Assembly (NCBI GenBank): GCA_964529715.1
Contig: CAZGXI010000022.1
Span: 24,747 to 88,746 of the forward strand
Reading direction: 5' to 3'
Source of the DNA: CAZGXI01 sp964529715
GTDB lineage: Bacteria; Chloroflexota; Anaerolineae; Aggregatilineales; Ch27
Length of the DNA: 64,000 bases
Under the pieces are notes generated by a model. The model did no database searches, had not been told where the DNA came from, and saw only the letters and a list, made by a program, of their open reading frames with translations. This document shows, one piece after another, positions 17,016 to 25,452 of this stretch. A program made the position numbers and the translations under genes. Numbering within the stretch: the stretch's first letter is position 1; every line of letters starts with the position of its first letter.

Positions 17016-18623
17016 TTACGCCCCTCCTCCAAACAGCCTGATAATCGGCGCCACACCGCTCTCGACCATCGGGGCCATAATGCTCGGCCACACGCCCAGG
17101 ATGATCATCGCCGCCAGCAGCATCACCAGCGCCGCCTTGTCCAACACGGTCACGTCGCCCACACCGGCGAACCGCTCCCGATTAAACTCTCCGAAGAACA
17201 CCTGCTGCACGACCCGCAGCACATAGGCCGCCGTGACGATGATGCCCAGCGCGGCCACAATGGCGATCACGCCGTAGTAATTCGCCAGCGTCCAACTGCC
17301 GATTTGCAGCGTGATGTTCGGCCCGGCGTCCCACAGGCCGGTGAAGATGGGGAATTCCGCCACGAAGCCGCTCAGCCCTGGCATCCCCATGCTCACCAGC
17401 CCGCCGACAATGAAGGCGAAAGCCACCCAGGGCATCACCTGCCTAAACCCACCCAGGCTGGGAATGTCGCGCGTGTGCGCCCGGTCGTAGACCATACCGA
17501 CGCAGGAGAAGAACAGGGCCGTCATGACACCGTGACTGAACATTTGCAGGCCCGCGCCCGTCATACCGTAGATGTTCATCGTCGCCCAGCCCATACTCAC
17601 CAGCCCCATATGGCTGACCGACGAGAAACCGATGACGTACTTGAAGTCGCGCTGGCGCATAGCGATGAACGCGCCGTAGACCACGTTGATCAGCGTCAAA
17701 AACACGATCCAGGGCAGATGCGCCTGCGCTCCTTGTGGCAAAAGCTGCACGGCCACGCGCAGGGCGCTGTACGCGCCGAGCTTCATCAGCACGCCCGCAT
17801 GGATCATCGAGACGGCAGTCGGCGCGGCCACGTGACCGTCAGGACTCCAGTTATGGAAGGGAAACACGCCCGCCAGCACGCCGAAGCCCAGAAAGATGAA
17901 GGGGAACCACACCCGCGCGAACGTCAGCCCATCGACGCCAAACACATTCGCATTGAAAGGGCTATCGGGCATGGCCGCAACATTCATCAGATGGATGACA
18001 TCGAAACTGTATGTCCCGGTGGCGTCCCCGGCCACGAAGTACATCGCCAGCACGCCGACCAGCGCGATCACCGAGCCGACCAGGATGTACAGCGTCAGCT
18101 TCATCGAGGCGTACTCGCGTAGGTCCTTCCAGCCCCACGTGACGATCAGCAGGTACATCGGGAAGATCGCCAGTTCGTAGAAGAAGAACAGCACGAACAG
18201 GTCCATCGCCACGAAAACGCCGTACACGCCCGTCACCAGCAGCAGGAAGAAGGCCATAAACTCACGGGTGCGCTCCTCGATGCCCCAGGAGATCAATACG
18301 CCCGCGAAAGAGGCCAGGCCAGTCAGCAGCACCATCGGCGCGCTGATCCCGTCCACGCCCAGGTGGTAATTGATGCCCAACGCCTCCACCCAGGAGATGT
18401 TCTCCTGGAACTGGAACATCTGCTCCGGGGTCGTAGCGGCGTTAGCTGCCGCCACATCGTAGTTGAAGTAAACGAACAGGCCCAGCAGCAGGCTGAATCC
18501 CGTCGCCGCCGCCGCAATGATGCGTGCTTCCTGCTTGGCGGTTTTCGGCAGCAGCAGGATCAGGATCGCGCCCGCAATCGGCGCAAGGGTGATGACGCTC
18601 AGAACGGGAAAGGGTGAGTTCAT
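17016..18623 (-). CDS. nuoM: NADH-quinone oxidoreductase subunit M, second copy in the operon
   Basis: A 535-residue antiporter-like subunit with about 14 helices. Typical NuoM signatures include NYHLGVDGISAPMVLLT (about 85-101), the channel Glu in FFFYELAIFPMYLLI, FHNWSPDGHVAAPTAVSM and KYVIGFSSVSHMG. It adjoins nuoN at base level and lies 12 bases after the other nuoM. The two copies share the family core but differ clearly, so this is not a recent duplication. An extra NuoM could extend the membrane arm and add a pumping channel. Confidence 0.95.
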   Translation of the reverse strand: MNSPFPVLSVITLAPIAGAILILLLPKTAKQEARIIAAAATGFSLLLGLFVYFNYDVAAANAATTPEQMFQFQENISWVEALGINYHLGVDGISAPMVLLTGLASFAGVLISWGIEERTREFMAFFLLLVTGVYGVFVAMDLFVLFFFYELAIFPMYLLIVTWGWKDLREYASMKLTLYILVGSVIALVGVLAMYFVAGDATGTYSFDVIHLMNVAAMPDSPFNANVFGVDGLTFARVWFPFIFLGFGVLAGVFPFHNWSPDGHVAAPTAVSMIHAGVLMKLGAYSALRVAVQLLPQGAQAHLPWIVFLTLINVVYGAFIAMRQRDFKYVIGFSSVSHMGLVSMGWATMNIYGMTGAGLQMFSHGVMTALFFSCVGMVYDRAHTRDIPSLGGFRQVMPWVAFAFIVGGLVSMGMPGLSGFVAEFPIFTGLWDAGPNITLQIGSWTLANYYGVIAIVAALGIIVTAAYVLRVVQQVFFGEFNRERFAGVGDVTVLDKAALVMLLAAMIILGVWPSIMAPMVESGVAPIIRLFGGGA

Positions 18624-18635
18624 ATTTGCCCCTGC

Positions 18636-20258
18636 CTATCCGCCAAACAGCCGGGTTACGGTGGTGTTGATCATCGGCAAAATCCAGTTAGGCAACAGCC
18701 CGGTCAGCAGCATCAGCGCCAGCAGCGGCGCAATGGCGATGCCCTCGCGCCAGGTGATCTCCAGGCGGTGGTGTTGGCGGTTGTAGTCCACCCATTCCTG
18801 AGAGGGCTTGCCATGCAGCACCTTCTGGATCGCCTTGAGGATGTACGCGCCGGTGAACAGCAGCCCGATCATGCTGAGCAGTGTCATCAGGCTAAAGGCC
18901 GGCACGGCAAACGCCCCACGCACCACCAGGAACTCGCTGACAAAACCCGCCAGCCCAGGCAGGCCCAGGCTGCCCATCGAGGTGAAGATCAGGATGCCGC
19001 CGTACACCGGGGCCAGCACCCAGAAACCGCCCATCTGCCGCAGGTCGCGTGTGTGAATCTTGTGGTACAGCGCGCCGACCAGCAAGAACATACCCGCCGA
19101 ACTCAGCCCGTGCGCGAACATCTGCATGGCTGCGCCGTTCATGGCGAGGATGGCGCTCTGGCGGGCGCTTTCCAGTTCCTCCGGTGACATGCCACTGCCG
19201 CCCGTGTAGGCCGCGCCATAGACGTAGGCCGCCGCGGCCACGCCCAACACCACAAAGCCCATGTGATTCACCGAGCTGTAGGCCACCAGTCGCTTGAAGT
19301 CATTCTGCCCGTAGGCGGCCAGTGCCCCCAGGATGATCCCGGCCATGCCCAGGAAGGCGATGACGCCGGAGAAGGCTGCCGCCTGCGCCGGGAACAGCGG
19401 GATCACCAGACGCAGGAAGCCGTAAGCGCCCAGCTTGAGCAGCACGCCCGCCAGGATCATCGATCCGGCAGTCGGCGCTTCGGTGTGGGCGTCCGGCAGC
19501 CAGGTGTGGAACGGCCAGATGGGCACCTTGATGGCGAACGCCAGGAAGAACGCTAGGAACGCCAGGTTCTTCACCGTCTCCACGCCAATACCCAGGAAAG
19601 TTCCACCGTCGCCCTGGAAAGCCGGCCAGAAGGTCATCAACTGCGTGATGTCCATCGTGCCCGCCGTCAGGCCGATCAACTGGATCGAGAGCAGCAGGCC
19701 CAACGACCCGGCCATCGTATACAGGAAGAACTTCACCGAGGCATATACACGGTTCTGGCTACCCCAGATGTTGATCAGGAAGTACATCGGCACCAGGCCG
19801 ATCTCCCAAAAGACGAAGAAGATCATCAGGTCCAGACTGGCAAAAACGCCCATCAGCCCGGTTTCCAGGAACAGGAACAGGGCCATGTACAGGTTCACCC
19901 GGTCCTCGATCTCGAAGCTGATCAGGATCGCCAGCGGCGCGAGGATGCCCGTCAGCAGGATCATCACCACGCTCAGGCCGTCCACGCCCAGATGCCACGA
20001 CGATCCCAGCAGGGCGAACCAGGGCGCGCTCTCCTCGAACTGAAAGCCGCCCGCCGCCTGGTCGTAGTTGGCAAACAGGTAGACCGCCAGCAACAGTTCC
20101 ACCAGGCTAACGCCCAGCGCCACCCAGCGCGCCGCGACCTTGTGGCCTTCTGCCGACATGGGCAACGCCAGCATGAGCAGCAGCAACACCGATCCGGCAG
20201 CGGGCAGAAAGATAATCAGGGTCAGTAGACTCGTGTCCAGGTTGAATGGCAGTGTCAT
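18636..20258 (-). CDS. nuoM: NADH-quinone oxidoreductase subunit M, first copy in the operon
   Basis: A 540-residue NuoM-type subunit. It shows SWHLGVDGLSVVMILLTG, the channel Glu in FFVFWEIGLVPMYFLI, FHTWLPDAHTEAPTAGSMILAGVLLKLG and KRLVAYSSVNHMG. It has the usual 14-helix arrangement and a C-terminal cytoplasmic tail with HRLEITWREG. It lies 12 bases downstream of nuoL and 12 bases upstream of a second, divergent nuoM. Both genes look intact and keep the Glu/Lys residues needed for proton transfer. Confidence 0.95.
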   Translation of the reverse strand: MTLPFNLDTSLLTLIIFLPAAGSVLLLLMLALPMSAEGHKVAARWVALGVSLVELLLAVYLFANYDQAAGGFQFEESAPWFALLGSSWHLGVDGLSVVMILLTGILAPLAILISFEIEDRVNLYMALFLFLETGLMGVFASLDLMIFFVFWEIGLVPMYFLINIWGSQNRVYASVKFFLYTMAGSLGLLLSIQLIGLTAGTMDITQLMTFWPAFQGDGGTFLGIGVETVKNLAFLAFFLAFAIKVPIWPFHTWLPDAHTEAPTAGSMILAGVLLKLGAYGFLRLVIPLFPAQAAAFSGVIAFLGMAGIILGALAAYGQNDFKRLVAYSSVNHMGFVVLGVAAAAYVYGAAYTGGSGMSPEELESARQSAILAMNGAAMQMFAHGLSSAGMFLLVGALYHKIHTRDLRQMGGFWVLAPVYGGILIFTSMGSLGLPGLAGFVSEFLVVRGAFAVPAFSLMTLLSMIGLLFTGAYILKAIQKVLHGKPSQEWVDYNRQHHRLEITWREGIAIAPLLALMLLTGLLPNWILPMINTTVTRLFGG

Positions 20259-20270
20259 TCCATCGTCCCC

Positions 20271-22496
20271 CTAACCGCGCCCGATCAGCCGCACGAAGAC
20301 GACCACGCCGATCACCAGCGCCGAGAGCAGCGCCATCAGCAGGTACTGCTGCACCTGCCCGCTCTGAAGCTGGCGGAACCAGCCCCCGAAGCGGGCGATC
20401 CCCGACGGGATACCGTCGCCGACGCCGTCGATCACCACGCGGTTGAAGCGCTTGAAGGTCTCGCCGATGGCCGTCGCCGCGCGCCCGATAAAGTGCAGCA
20501 CGCCGTCGATGATGCCGCGATCCACGATTTGGGCCACCAGCACATCGCTGATCCACTGGGCAGGCCGGACGAAGGCAACATCATAAAGCTCGTCCAGGTA
20601 GAACTTGCGCTGCATGGCCGTGTAAATGGCCGGGCTGACGCGGTCCAGCGCGACCTTCGTCGGGTCTTCCTGGCCCGCTGCCAACGGCTTTCGCCAGTAG
20701 ACCATCCAGCCCGCCCAGATGCCGCCCAAAGCCACCAGGAACGAGATCAGCACCGGCAGCCAGTTGAAGGCGACCTTTGGCATTTCTTCGGCCAATGTGC
20801 CGGTGACGAAGTTGTGGAACGGGTTGCCGTAGGGACTGAAGATAGCTCCCAGTAGCGGGAAGTCTGGGTGCACGCCGACGAAACCCGCGATCACCGCGAA
20901 CACCGCCAGTACGAGCAGCGGCCCCTGCATAAAGCCAGAGATCGCCTGCGCCGCCGGGGTCGGGTGTTCGGGATCGACAAAACCCGCGTGTTCCGCCGCC
21001 GCCGTGCGCGGCTGCCCGCCAAAGACCAGCGCGAGCTGCCGCGTGGTATAGAAGGCCGTCAGAAAGGCCGCCACCGCCAGCAGGATGAAGACGAAGACCG
21101 CCGGGCCGAACCACTCGCCGCCGACGCCCAGGTGCCACGCCTCGGCCAGGATTTCGTCCTTCGACCAGAAGCCAGCGGTGATCAGCGGGAAGCCCGCCAG
21201 GGCCATGCCGCCCGCCAGGAAAGCCCACCACGTCACCGGGATGCGCTGCCGCAGCCCGCCCATGCTGCGGATGTCCTGCACATCGATGGGCGCGGCGTGT
21301 TCGCCATGATGCCCTTCGTGCGCGTGGTGCTCGCCGTGCTCCATTGCATGGATCACCGCGCCGGAAGACATGAACAGCAGCGCCTTAAAGATGCCGTGCG
21401 TGATCAGATGGAACGCCGCCGCCACGTAAGCGCCGATACCCAGCGCCGCCATCATGAACCCCAACTGGCTGATGGTCGAATAGGCCAGGATACGCTTGAT
21501 GTCGTTCTGCGCAACGGCGATGATTGCCGCGAACAGGGCCGTGAACGCCCCCACGTAGGCCATCACCATCAGCGGCGCGTTATAGATGCCGTGATGCGGG
21601 TCGGCCCCGGCGGCCAGCAGCGGGTACATGCGGATGATCATGTAGATGCCGGCAGACACCATCGCCGCCGCATGGATCATCGCGCTGACCGGGGTTGGGC
21701 CTTCCATCGCGTCCGGCAGCCAGACGTGCAGCGGGAACTGCGCGCTCTTGCCCACCGTGCCGATCACCAGGAAGACGCCGATCAGCCCTGCCGCGCTGAT
21801 CGCCCCGCCGAAGATCAGCGCGGGCGTGGAGGCCAGTTCGGCCAGGAATTCGTGATTGAAGAAGATGTCGCGGAAATTGAGCGTGCCCGCCTGGGCGAAC
21901 AGGTACACGATGCCGATCAGCATGATCACGTCGGCCACGCGCGTCGTCATGAACGCCTTGACGCCCGCCTTATGCGCGCTCTCCTTCTCGAACCAGAAGC
22001 CGATCAGCGAGTACGAGCAGAAGCCCATCACCTCCCAGCCGATGAAGAGCAGCAGCAGGTTATCGGCCACCACCAGCGTCAGCATCGCCCCGGCGAAGAG
22101 CGCCATGTAGCCGAAGAACCGCTCCCGGCGCGGGTCGTTCGCCATGTAGCCGACCGAGTAGATCATGATCATGCTGATCGCCAGCGGGACCATGAACAGC
22201 ATGACCGCCGTCAGAGGGTCCACCAGCACGCCGATGTTGAACTGCGTCGCCCCGGTATCCATCCAGGCCACCTGCGAGGAGAAGGCACTGCCGCCGAGGG
22301 GATCGCCGAAAGCCAGGCCCAGCGCCCGCAGCAGCACCGCCAGAGACATCCCCCAGGAAAGCACAGTCGCGGCCAGGGCGGTGAGCGTGGTGAGGAACCA
22401 GCTTCGGTTGAACAGCAAAAAGATCAGCGCGGAGGCGATCAGCGGCGGAACCGGGATCAGCCAGGGTAGAAAGTTCGCGTTCGTCCAATCGATCAT
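20271..22496 (-). CDS. nuoL: NADH-quinone oxidoreductase subunit L
   Basis: A 741-residue distal antiporter-like subunit, longer than the ~610-650 usual in proteobacteria. Core motifs are clear: FIGWEVMGFCSYSLIGFW, FPLHVWLPDAMEGPTPVSAMIHAA (about 245-268) and KRILAYSTISQLGFM. A His/Glu-rich insert (about 384-405, EHGEHHAHEGHHGEH) lies in a loop. The C-terminal part should include the lateral helix that runs along the membrane arm. It starts 4 bases after the nuoK stop. Confidence 0.96.
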   Translation of the reverse strand: MIDWTNANFLPWLIPVPPLIASALIFLLFNRSWFLTTLTALAATVLSWGMSLAVLLRALGLAFGDPLGGSAFSSQVAWMDTGATQFNIGVLVDPLTAVMLFMVPLAISMIMIYSVGYMANDPRRERFFGYMALFAGAMLTLVVADNLLLLFIGWEVMGFCSYSLIGFWFEKESAHKAGVKAFMTTRVADVIMLIGIVYLFAQAGTLNFRDIFFNHEFLAELASTPALIFGGAISAAGLIGVFLVIGTVGKSAQFPLHVWLPDAMEGPTPVSAMIHAAAMVSAGIYMIIRMYPLLAAGADPHHGIYNAPLMVMAYVGAFTALFAAIIAVAQNDIKRILAYSTISQLGFMMAALGIGAYVAAAFHLITHGIFKALLFMSSGAVIHAMEHGEHHAHEGHHGEHAAPIDVQDIRSMGGLRQRIPVTWWAFLAGGMALAGFPLITAGFWSKDEILAEAWHLGVGGEWFGPAVFVFILLAVAAFLTAFYTTRQLALVFGGQPRTAAAEHAGFVDPEHPTPAAQAISGFMQGPLLVLAVFAVIAGFVGVHPDFPLLGAIFSPYGNPFHNFVTGTLAEEMPKVAFNWLPVLISFLVALGGIWAGWMVYWRKPLAAGQEDPTKVALDRVSPAIYTAMQRKFYLDELYDVAFVRPAQWISDVLVAQIVDRGIIDGVLHFIGRAATAIGETFKRFNRVVIDGVGDGIPSGIARFGGWFRQLQSGQVQQYLLMALLSALVIGVVVFVRLIGRG

Positions 22497-22500
22497 AGGA

Positions 22501-22809
22501 TCACCACTTTAGCAGGTTGGCGTCGTCCGCCACGACGCTCTGGCGGCGGCGGTAGATGGCAATAATCAATGCCAGACCGACGGCGGCTTCGGCAGCGGCC
22601 ACGACGAAGACGAAAACGACAAACGCCTGTCCCATCATGGTCGCCGGCGTCACAAAACGCCAGAAGGCAACCAGGTTGATATTGACGGCGTTCAGCATCA
22701 ACTCCACGCCCATCAGGATCGCCACCGCGTTGCGCCGGGCCAACACCGTGAATATCCCCAGGCAAAACAGCGCCGCCGCGACCACGAGGTACATCCACAA
22801 AGGCACCAT
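22501..22809 (-). CDS. nuoK: NADH-quinone oxidoreductase subunit K
   Basis: A 102-residue, three-helix subunit. The conserved Glu in MGVELMLNAVNINLVAF and a second Glu in AAAEAAVGLALI are the proton-path residues of this family. The small subunit sits between NuoJ and NuoN in the membrane arm. The gene is 9 bases downstream of nuoJ. Confidence 0.96.
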   Translation of the reverse strand: MVPLWMYLVVAAALFCLGIFTVLARRNAVAILMGVELMLNAVNINLVAFWRFVTPATMMGQAFVVFVFVVAAAEAAVGLALIIAIYRRRQSVVADDANLLKW

Positions 22810-22818
22810 GGTTTCCCC

Positions 22819-23370
22819 CTATCCCCGCGTCTCGCCCGGTTCATCCGGCTCGTCGTCACGGGCGATGTAGATCGCGCCGCTCAACACCCCCGCCAGCAGC
22901 AGCGCCGCCACTTCAAACGGCAACACATACTGGCCGGGGTCGAGCAGCGCCTGCCCCAGTGCCGTTGTGCCATCGGCAGGCGGGTCGCCCGTAGGATTCA
23001 ACGGCAGCACCGCGTTTTCGCCCTGCCCCACCTGGACAAAGACCACCACCAGCACGGCGAAGAGAAACAGGGCCACGACGGCGGCGACGCTCCACTGGTC
23101 GTTCATCACCCTGCGCGCCGTCACCATGCCGCGCGTGAGCATCACGGCGAAGATGATCAGGATGGCAATGGCGCCCATGTAAATCAACACCTGCACCGCC
23201 GCCAGAAACGGCGCCGCCAGCAGCACGAACAGCCCCGCCACCCCGAACAAGCTCACCAGCAACATCAGGGCTGAGCGGAACAGGTTGCGCGTCAGCGCCA
23301 CCCCCACGCCGCCCGCCAGGGTGATAATCGAGAAGACGGCAAAGACGACGATCTCTGCGGTTAATTCCAT
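22819..23370 (-). CDS. nuoJ: NADH-quinone oxidoreductase subunit J
   Basis: A 183-residue subunit with five transmembrane helices. The third helix region AAVQVLIYMGAIAILIIFAVMLTRG is the characteristic NuoJ motif with the pi-bulge helix that couples quinone reduction to proton movement. The variable extracytoplasmic loop and an acidic C-terminus (DDEPDEPGE) are unremarkable. It is 16 bases downstream of nuoH. Confidence 0.95.
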   Translation of the reverse strand: MELTAEIVVFAVFSIITLAGGVGVALTRNLFRSALMLLVSLFGVAGLFVLLAAPFLAAVQVLIYMGAIAILIIFAVMLTRGMVTARRVMNDQWSVAAVVALFLFAVLVVVFVQVGQGENAVLPLNPTGDPPADGTTALGQALLDPGQYVLPFEVAALLLAGVLSGAIYIARDDEPDEPGETRG

Positions 23371-23386
23371 CGGGCTATATCCCCCT

Positions 23387-24676
23387 TCACCGAGCCGCCG
23401 CAGCCGGGGCTTCCGAAGTGTGCTCTGCGCCTTCGGCGCGCAGCGTATAGTCGGTTTCGTCCACCAGAGCTTCCACCTGCTGCCGCGCCCGCCGCCCGGC
23501 CTGCCCTAGCAGCGCCGCCGTGACGCCCACCAACGCAATATTGCCCAAGAGCAGCAGACCCGTGCGCGGCAATTCCGCGATCTGGTTCGGTCCGAAGAGT
23601 CGGTAGATGCCCCCGGCCACGCCCGCGAACTCGTTCGCAGCAATCGCCTGCGCGCCGGCAAAGTCCGGCGTGGGAATAATCTTGAACAGGAAAGCCATCA
23701 GCAGCACATTCGCCAGCGCCAGCGGCACCAGAAACTTCCAATTGAAGGCCAGCAGTTGGTCGATGCGCACGCGCGGCACGGTCAGCCGCAGCCAGATTTG
23801 CACAAAGTACACCAGCATCGACTTGAGCATCAGGTAGACGATGCCCAGAAACGGAATCTGCTCCGCGCCGGGGCCGCTCCAGCCGCCCAGAAACAGCACG
23901 GCGAACAGAATCGAGACGAAAAAGGCGTGCATGAATTCGCCCAGGTAGAACATCGCCCAGACCATGCCGCTATACTCGATGTTGTAGCCCGCCACCAGTT
24001 CGCTTTCGGCTTCTAGCAGGTCAAACGGCGCACGCCCGACTTCCGCCTGGCTGGAGATGAAGAACAGGAACGCCGTGACGGGAACGGCGAAGATGTACCA
24101 GATATGCTGTTCCCGCACTAGGCCCTGCATACTCATCGTCCCGGACAGCATCACCGGCACCAGCAGCGCCAGCACCATTGGCACTTCGTAGCTGACCAGG
24201 TGCGCGACCACGCGGAACGCCCCCAACAGGGCATACTTGTTATTGCTGCCCCAGCCAGCCATCAGCACGGCAATCACGCCGAACGCGCCGACGGCGATCA
24301 CATACAAGATGCCGACGCTCAGGTCAGTGCCGATGACCACCGGCGAGAACGGGATCACCGCCGCGATCAGGATCACGCCCACCACCGCCAGGATCGGCGC
24401 GGCAAAATACACCGGGCGGTCGGCGTTGCGCGGGACGATCACCTCTTTGGTCAGTAGTTTGAGCGCATCGGCGATGTTCTGGATCAACCCCCAGGGACCA
24501 ACGCGGTTCGGGCCGATGCGATCCTGCACCCGCGCGGCCATCTTGCGCTCGACCCAGATGCCGAACAGCACCCAGACCATACCAAAACTCGCCGCCACGA
24601 GCACGCCGAGGAAGATGTCGATGAAAGCCGCCCAGCCGGGTTGCATCCCCGCCTGAATTAACGCTTCTTTGAGCAT
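23387..24676 (-). CDS. nuoH: NADH-quinone oxidoreductase subunit H
   Basis: A 429-residue subunit H, which lines the quinone chamber between membrane and peripheral arms. The hallmark ERKMAARVQDRIGPNRVGP, then LKLLTKE (about 42-80), and AEVGRAPFDLLEAESELVAGYN (about 210-231) are conserved. The C-terminal ~70 residues are longer than in E. coli, including a further helix and an Arg/Glu-rich tail. It is separated from nuoA by a terminator-like hairpin. No nuoB, C, D or I lies between them, although those subunits form the quinone site with NuoH. Confidence 0.96.
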   Translation of the reverse strand: MLKEALIQAGMQPGWAAFIDIFLGVLVAASFGMVWVLFGIWVERKMAARVQDRIGPNRVGPWGLIQNIADALKLLTKEVIVPRNADRPVYFAAPILAVVGVILIAAVIPFSPVVIGTDLSVGILYVIAVGAFGVIAVLMAGWGSNNKYALLGAFRVVAHLVSYEVPMVLALLVPVMLSGTMSMQGLVREQHIWYIFAVPVTAFLFFISSQAEVGRAPFDLLEAESELVAGYNIEYSGMVWAMFYLGEFMHAFFVSILFAVLFLGGWSGPGAEQIPFLGIVYLMLKSMLVYFVQIWLRLTVPRVRIDQLLAFNWKFLVPLALANVLLMAFLFKIIPTPDFAGAQAIAANEFAGVAGGIYRLFGPNQIAELPRTGLLLLGNIALVGVTAALLGQAGRRARQQVEALVDETDYTLRAEGAEHTSEAPAAAAR

Positions 24677-24705
24677 AGGCCGCCTTTCAATAGACCAAGA
24701 CCAGC

Positions 24706-24732
24706 AAAAAGGCCGATAGGTCTCTACCGGCC
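24706..24732 (-). terminator. Terminator-like hairpin between nuoA and nuoH
   Basis: On the minus strand a 9-bp stem (GGCCGGTAG with CTATCGGCC, one G-T pair), a four-base loop and TTTTTG form a good Rho-independent terminator. It lies directly after nuoA and upstream of nuoH, so part of the transcription from the nuoA promoter should stop here. Confidence 0.75.
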
Positions 24733-24741
24733 ATCACCGCC

Positions 24742-25101
24742 TTACATCCACTCCAGCGCGCCTTTACGCCAGATGTAGACGAGTTCTACTGCCAGCAGCA
24801 AGATAAATATCGCCGCCGCCACAAACGCGAACAGCCCCATGTTGCCAAAGGCCACCGCCCAGGGAAACAGCAGGGCGACCTCGACATCGAAGACCACGAA
24901 TACCAGGGCGAAGACATAGTACTGCACCCGGAACTGCACCCAGGCATCCCCAACGGTTTCGATGCCGCATTCGTAGGTGTCGCTCTTGAGCGGATTGGGT
25001 TTGCGCGGGCCAAGCAGCCAGCCGAGCACCATCGGCACGACGGGCAAGATGGCAGAAATTGCCAGCAGCACGCCGACAAAGGCCCATTCGTTCAGATGCA
25101 T
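24742..25101 (-). CDS. nuoA: NADH-quinone oxidoreductase subunit A
   Basis: A 119-residue, three-helix subunit with the conserved loop SDTYECGIETVGDAWVQF and VFDVEVALLFPWAV. The start MHLNEW at 25101 has AAGGAG 6 bases upstream; the frame is open further up to 25170 but without support. It is the first gene of the nuo group, preceded by a strong promoter. Confidence 0.96.
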   Translation of the reverse strand: MHLNEWAFVGVLLAISAILPVVPMVLGWLLGPRKPNPLKSDTYECGIETVGDAWVQFRVQYYVFALVFVVFDVEVALLFPWAVAFGNMGLFAFVAAAIFILLLAVELVYIWRKGALEWM

Positions 25102-25188
25102 GGAGGACTCCTTGGGCAGAGGTAATCGGGAAATATTCCGGTTTGTCTGGCGCAGGTATATTTTGCACAAAAAAGAACAAGTATGGTC

Positions 25189-25217
25189 AGTATAACATCC
25201 TGACCGAATCTTGACAA
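25189..25217 (-). promoter_or_regulatory. Strong promoter of nuoA
   Basis: On the minus strand TTGTCA (25212-25217) and TATACT (25189-25194) are exactly 17 bases apart, with TGT before the -10 (extended). This is one of the best promoter matches in the window. The 350-base stretch 25102-25452 holds it and the divergent FemABX promoter; I see no gene in it. Confidence 0.8.
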
Positions 25218-25414
25218 CGCCGCTGTAGAATTTTTCACCTGCGCGTCTTGTTTTTGCCCAAAGATGAAGCTGGGCGGGTTGGTAAAAATTATAACTTACC
25301 CCTGATGAATGACAAACACCCCGCCACAGCTTTTTATCCGGTCGCGTAAGTTCCGTCAGGCAAACATGAGCAGGTCGGCAGGAAAACGGTGCATAGCCCG
25401 CCCACCCTTTCGGG

Positions 25415-25420
25415 TATACT
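25415..25420 (+). promoter_or_regulatory. -10 element of the first FemABX gene
   Basis: A TATACT hexamer lies 33 bases before the TTG start at 25453. No convincing -35 sequence is visible. Confidence 0.4.
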
Positions 25421-25452
25421 CACTTTAAAAAGCATATCTTTTGGAGTCACGC

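Noticed and set aside
20868..22469. Plus-strand open frame of 533 codons opposite nuoL
   Set aside because: Its composition (His, Arg, Gln and Asp repeats) mirrors the antisense of hydrophobic codons, and nuoL is well supported.
25141..25180. Possible extension of nuoA to a start at 25170
   Set aside because: The extra residues are not conserved in NuoA, and the 25101 ATG has an excellent ribosome-binding site.
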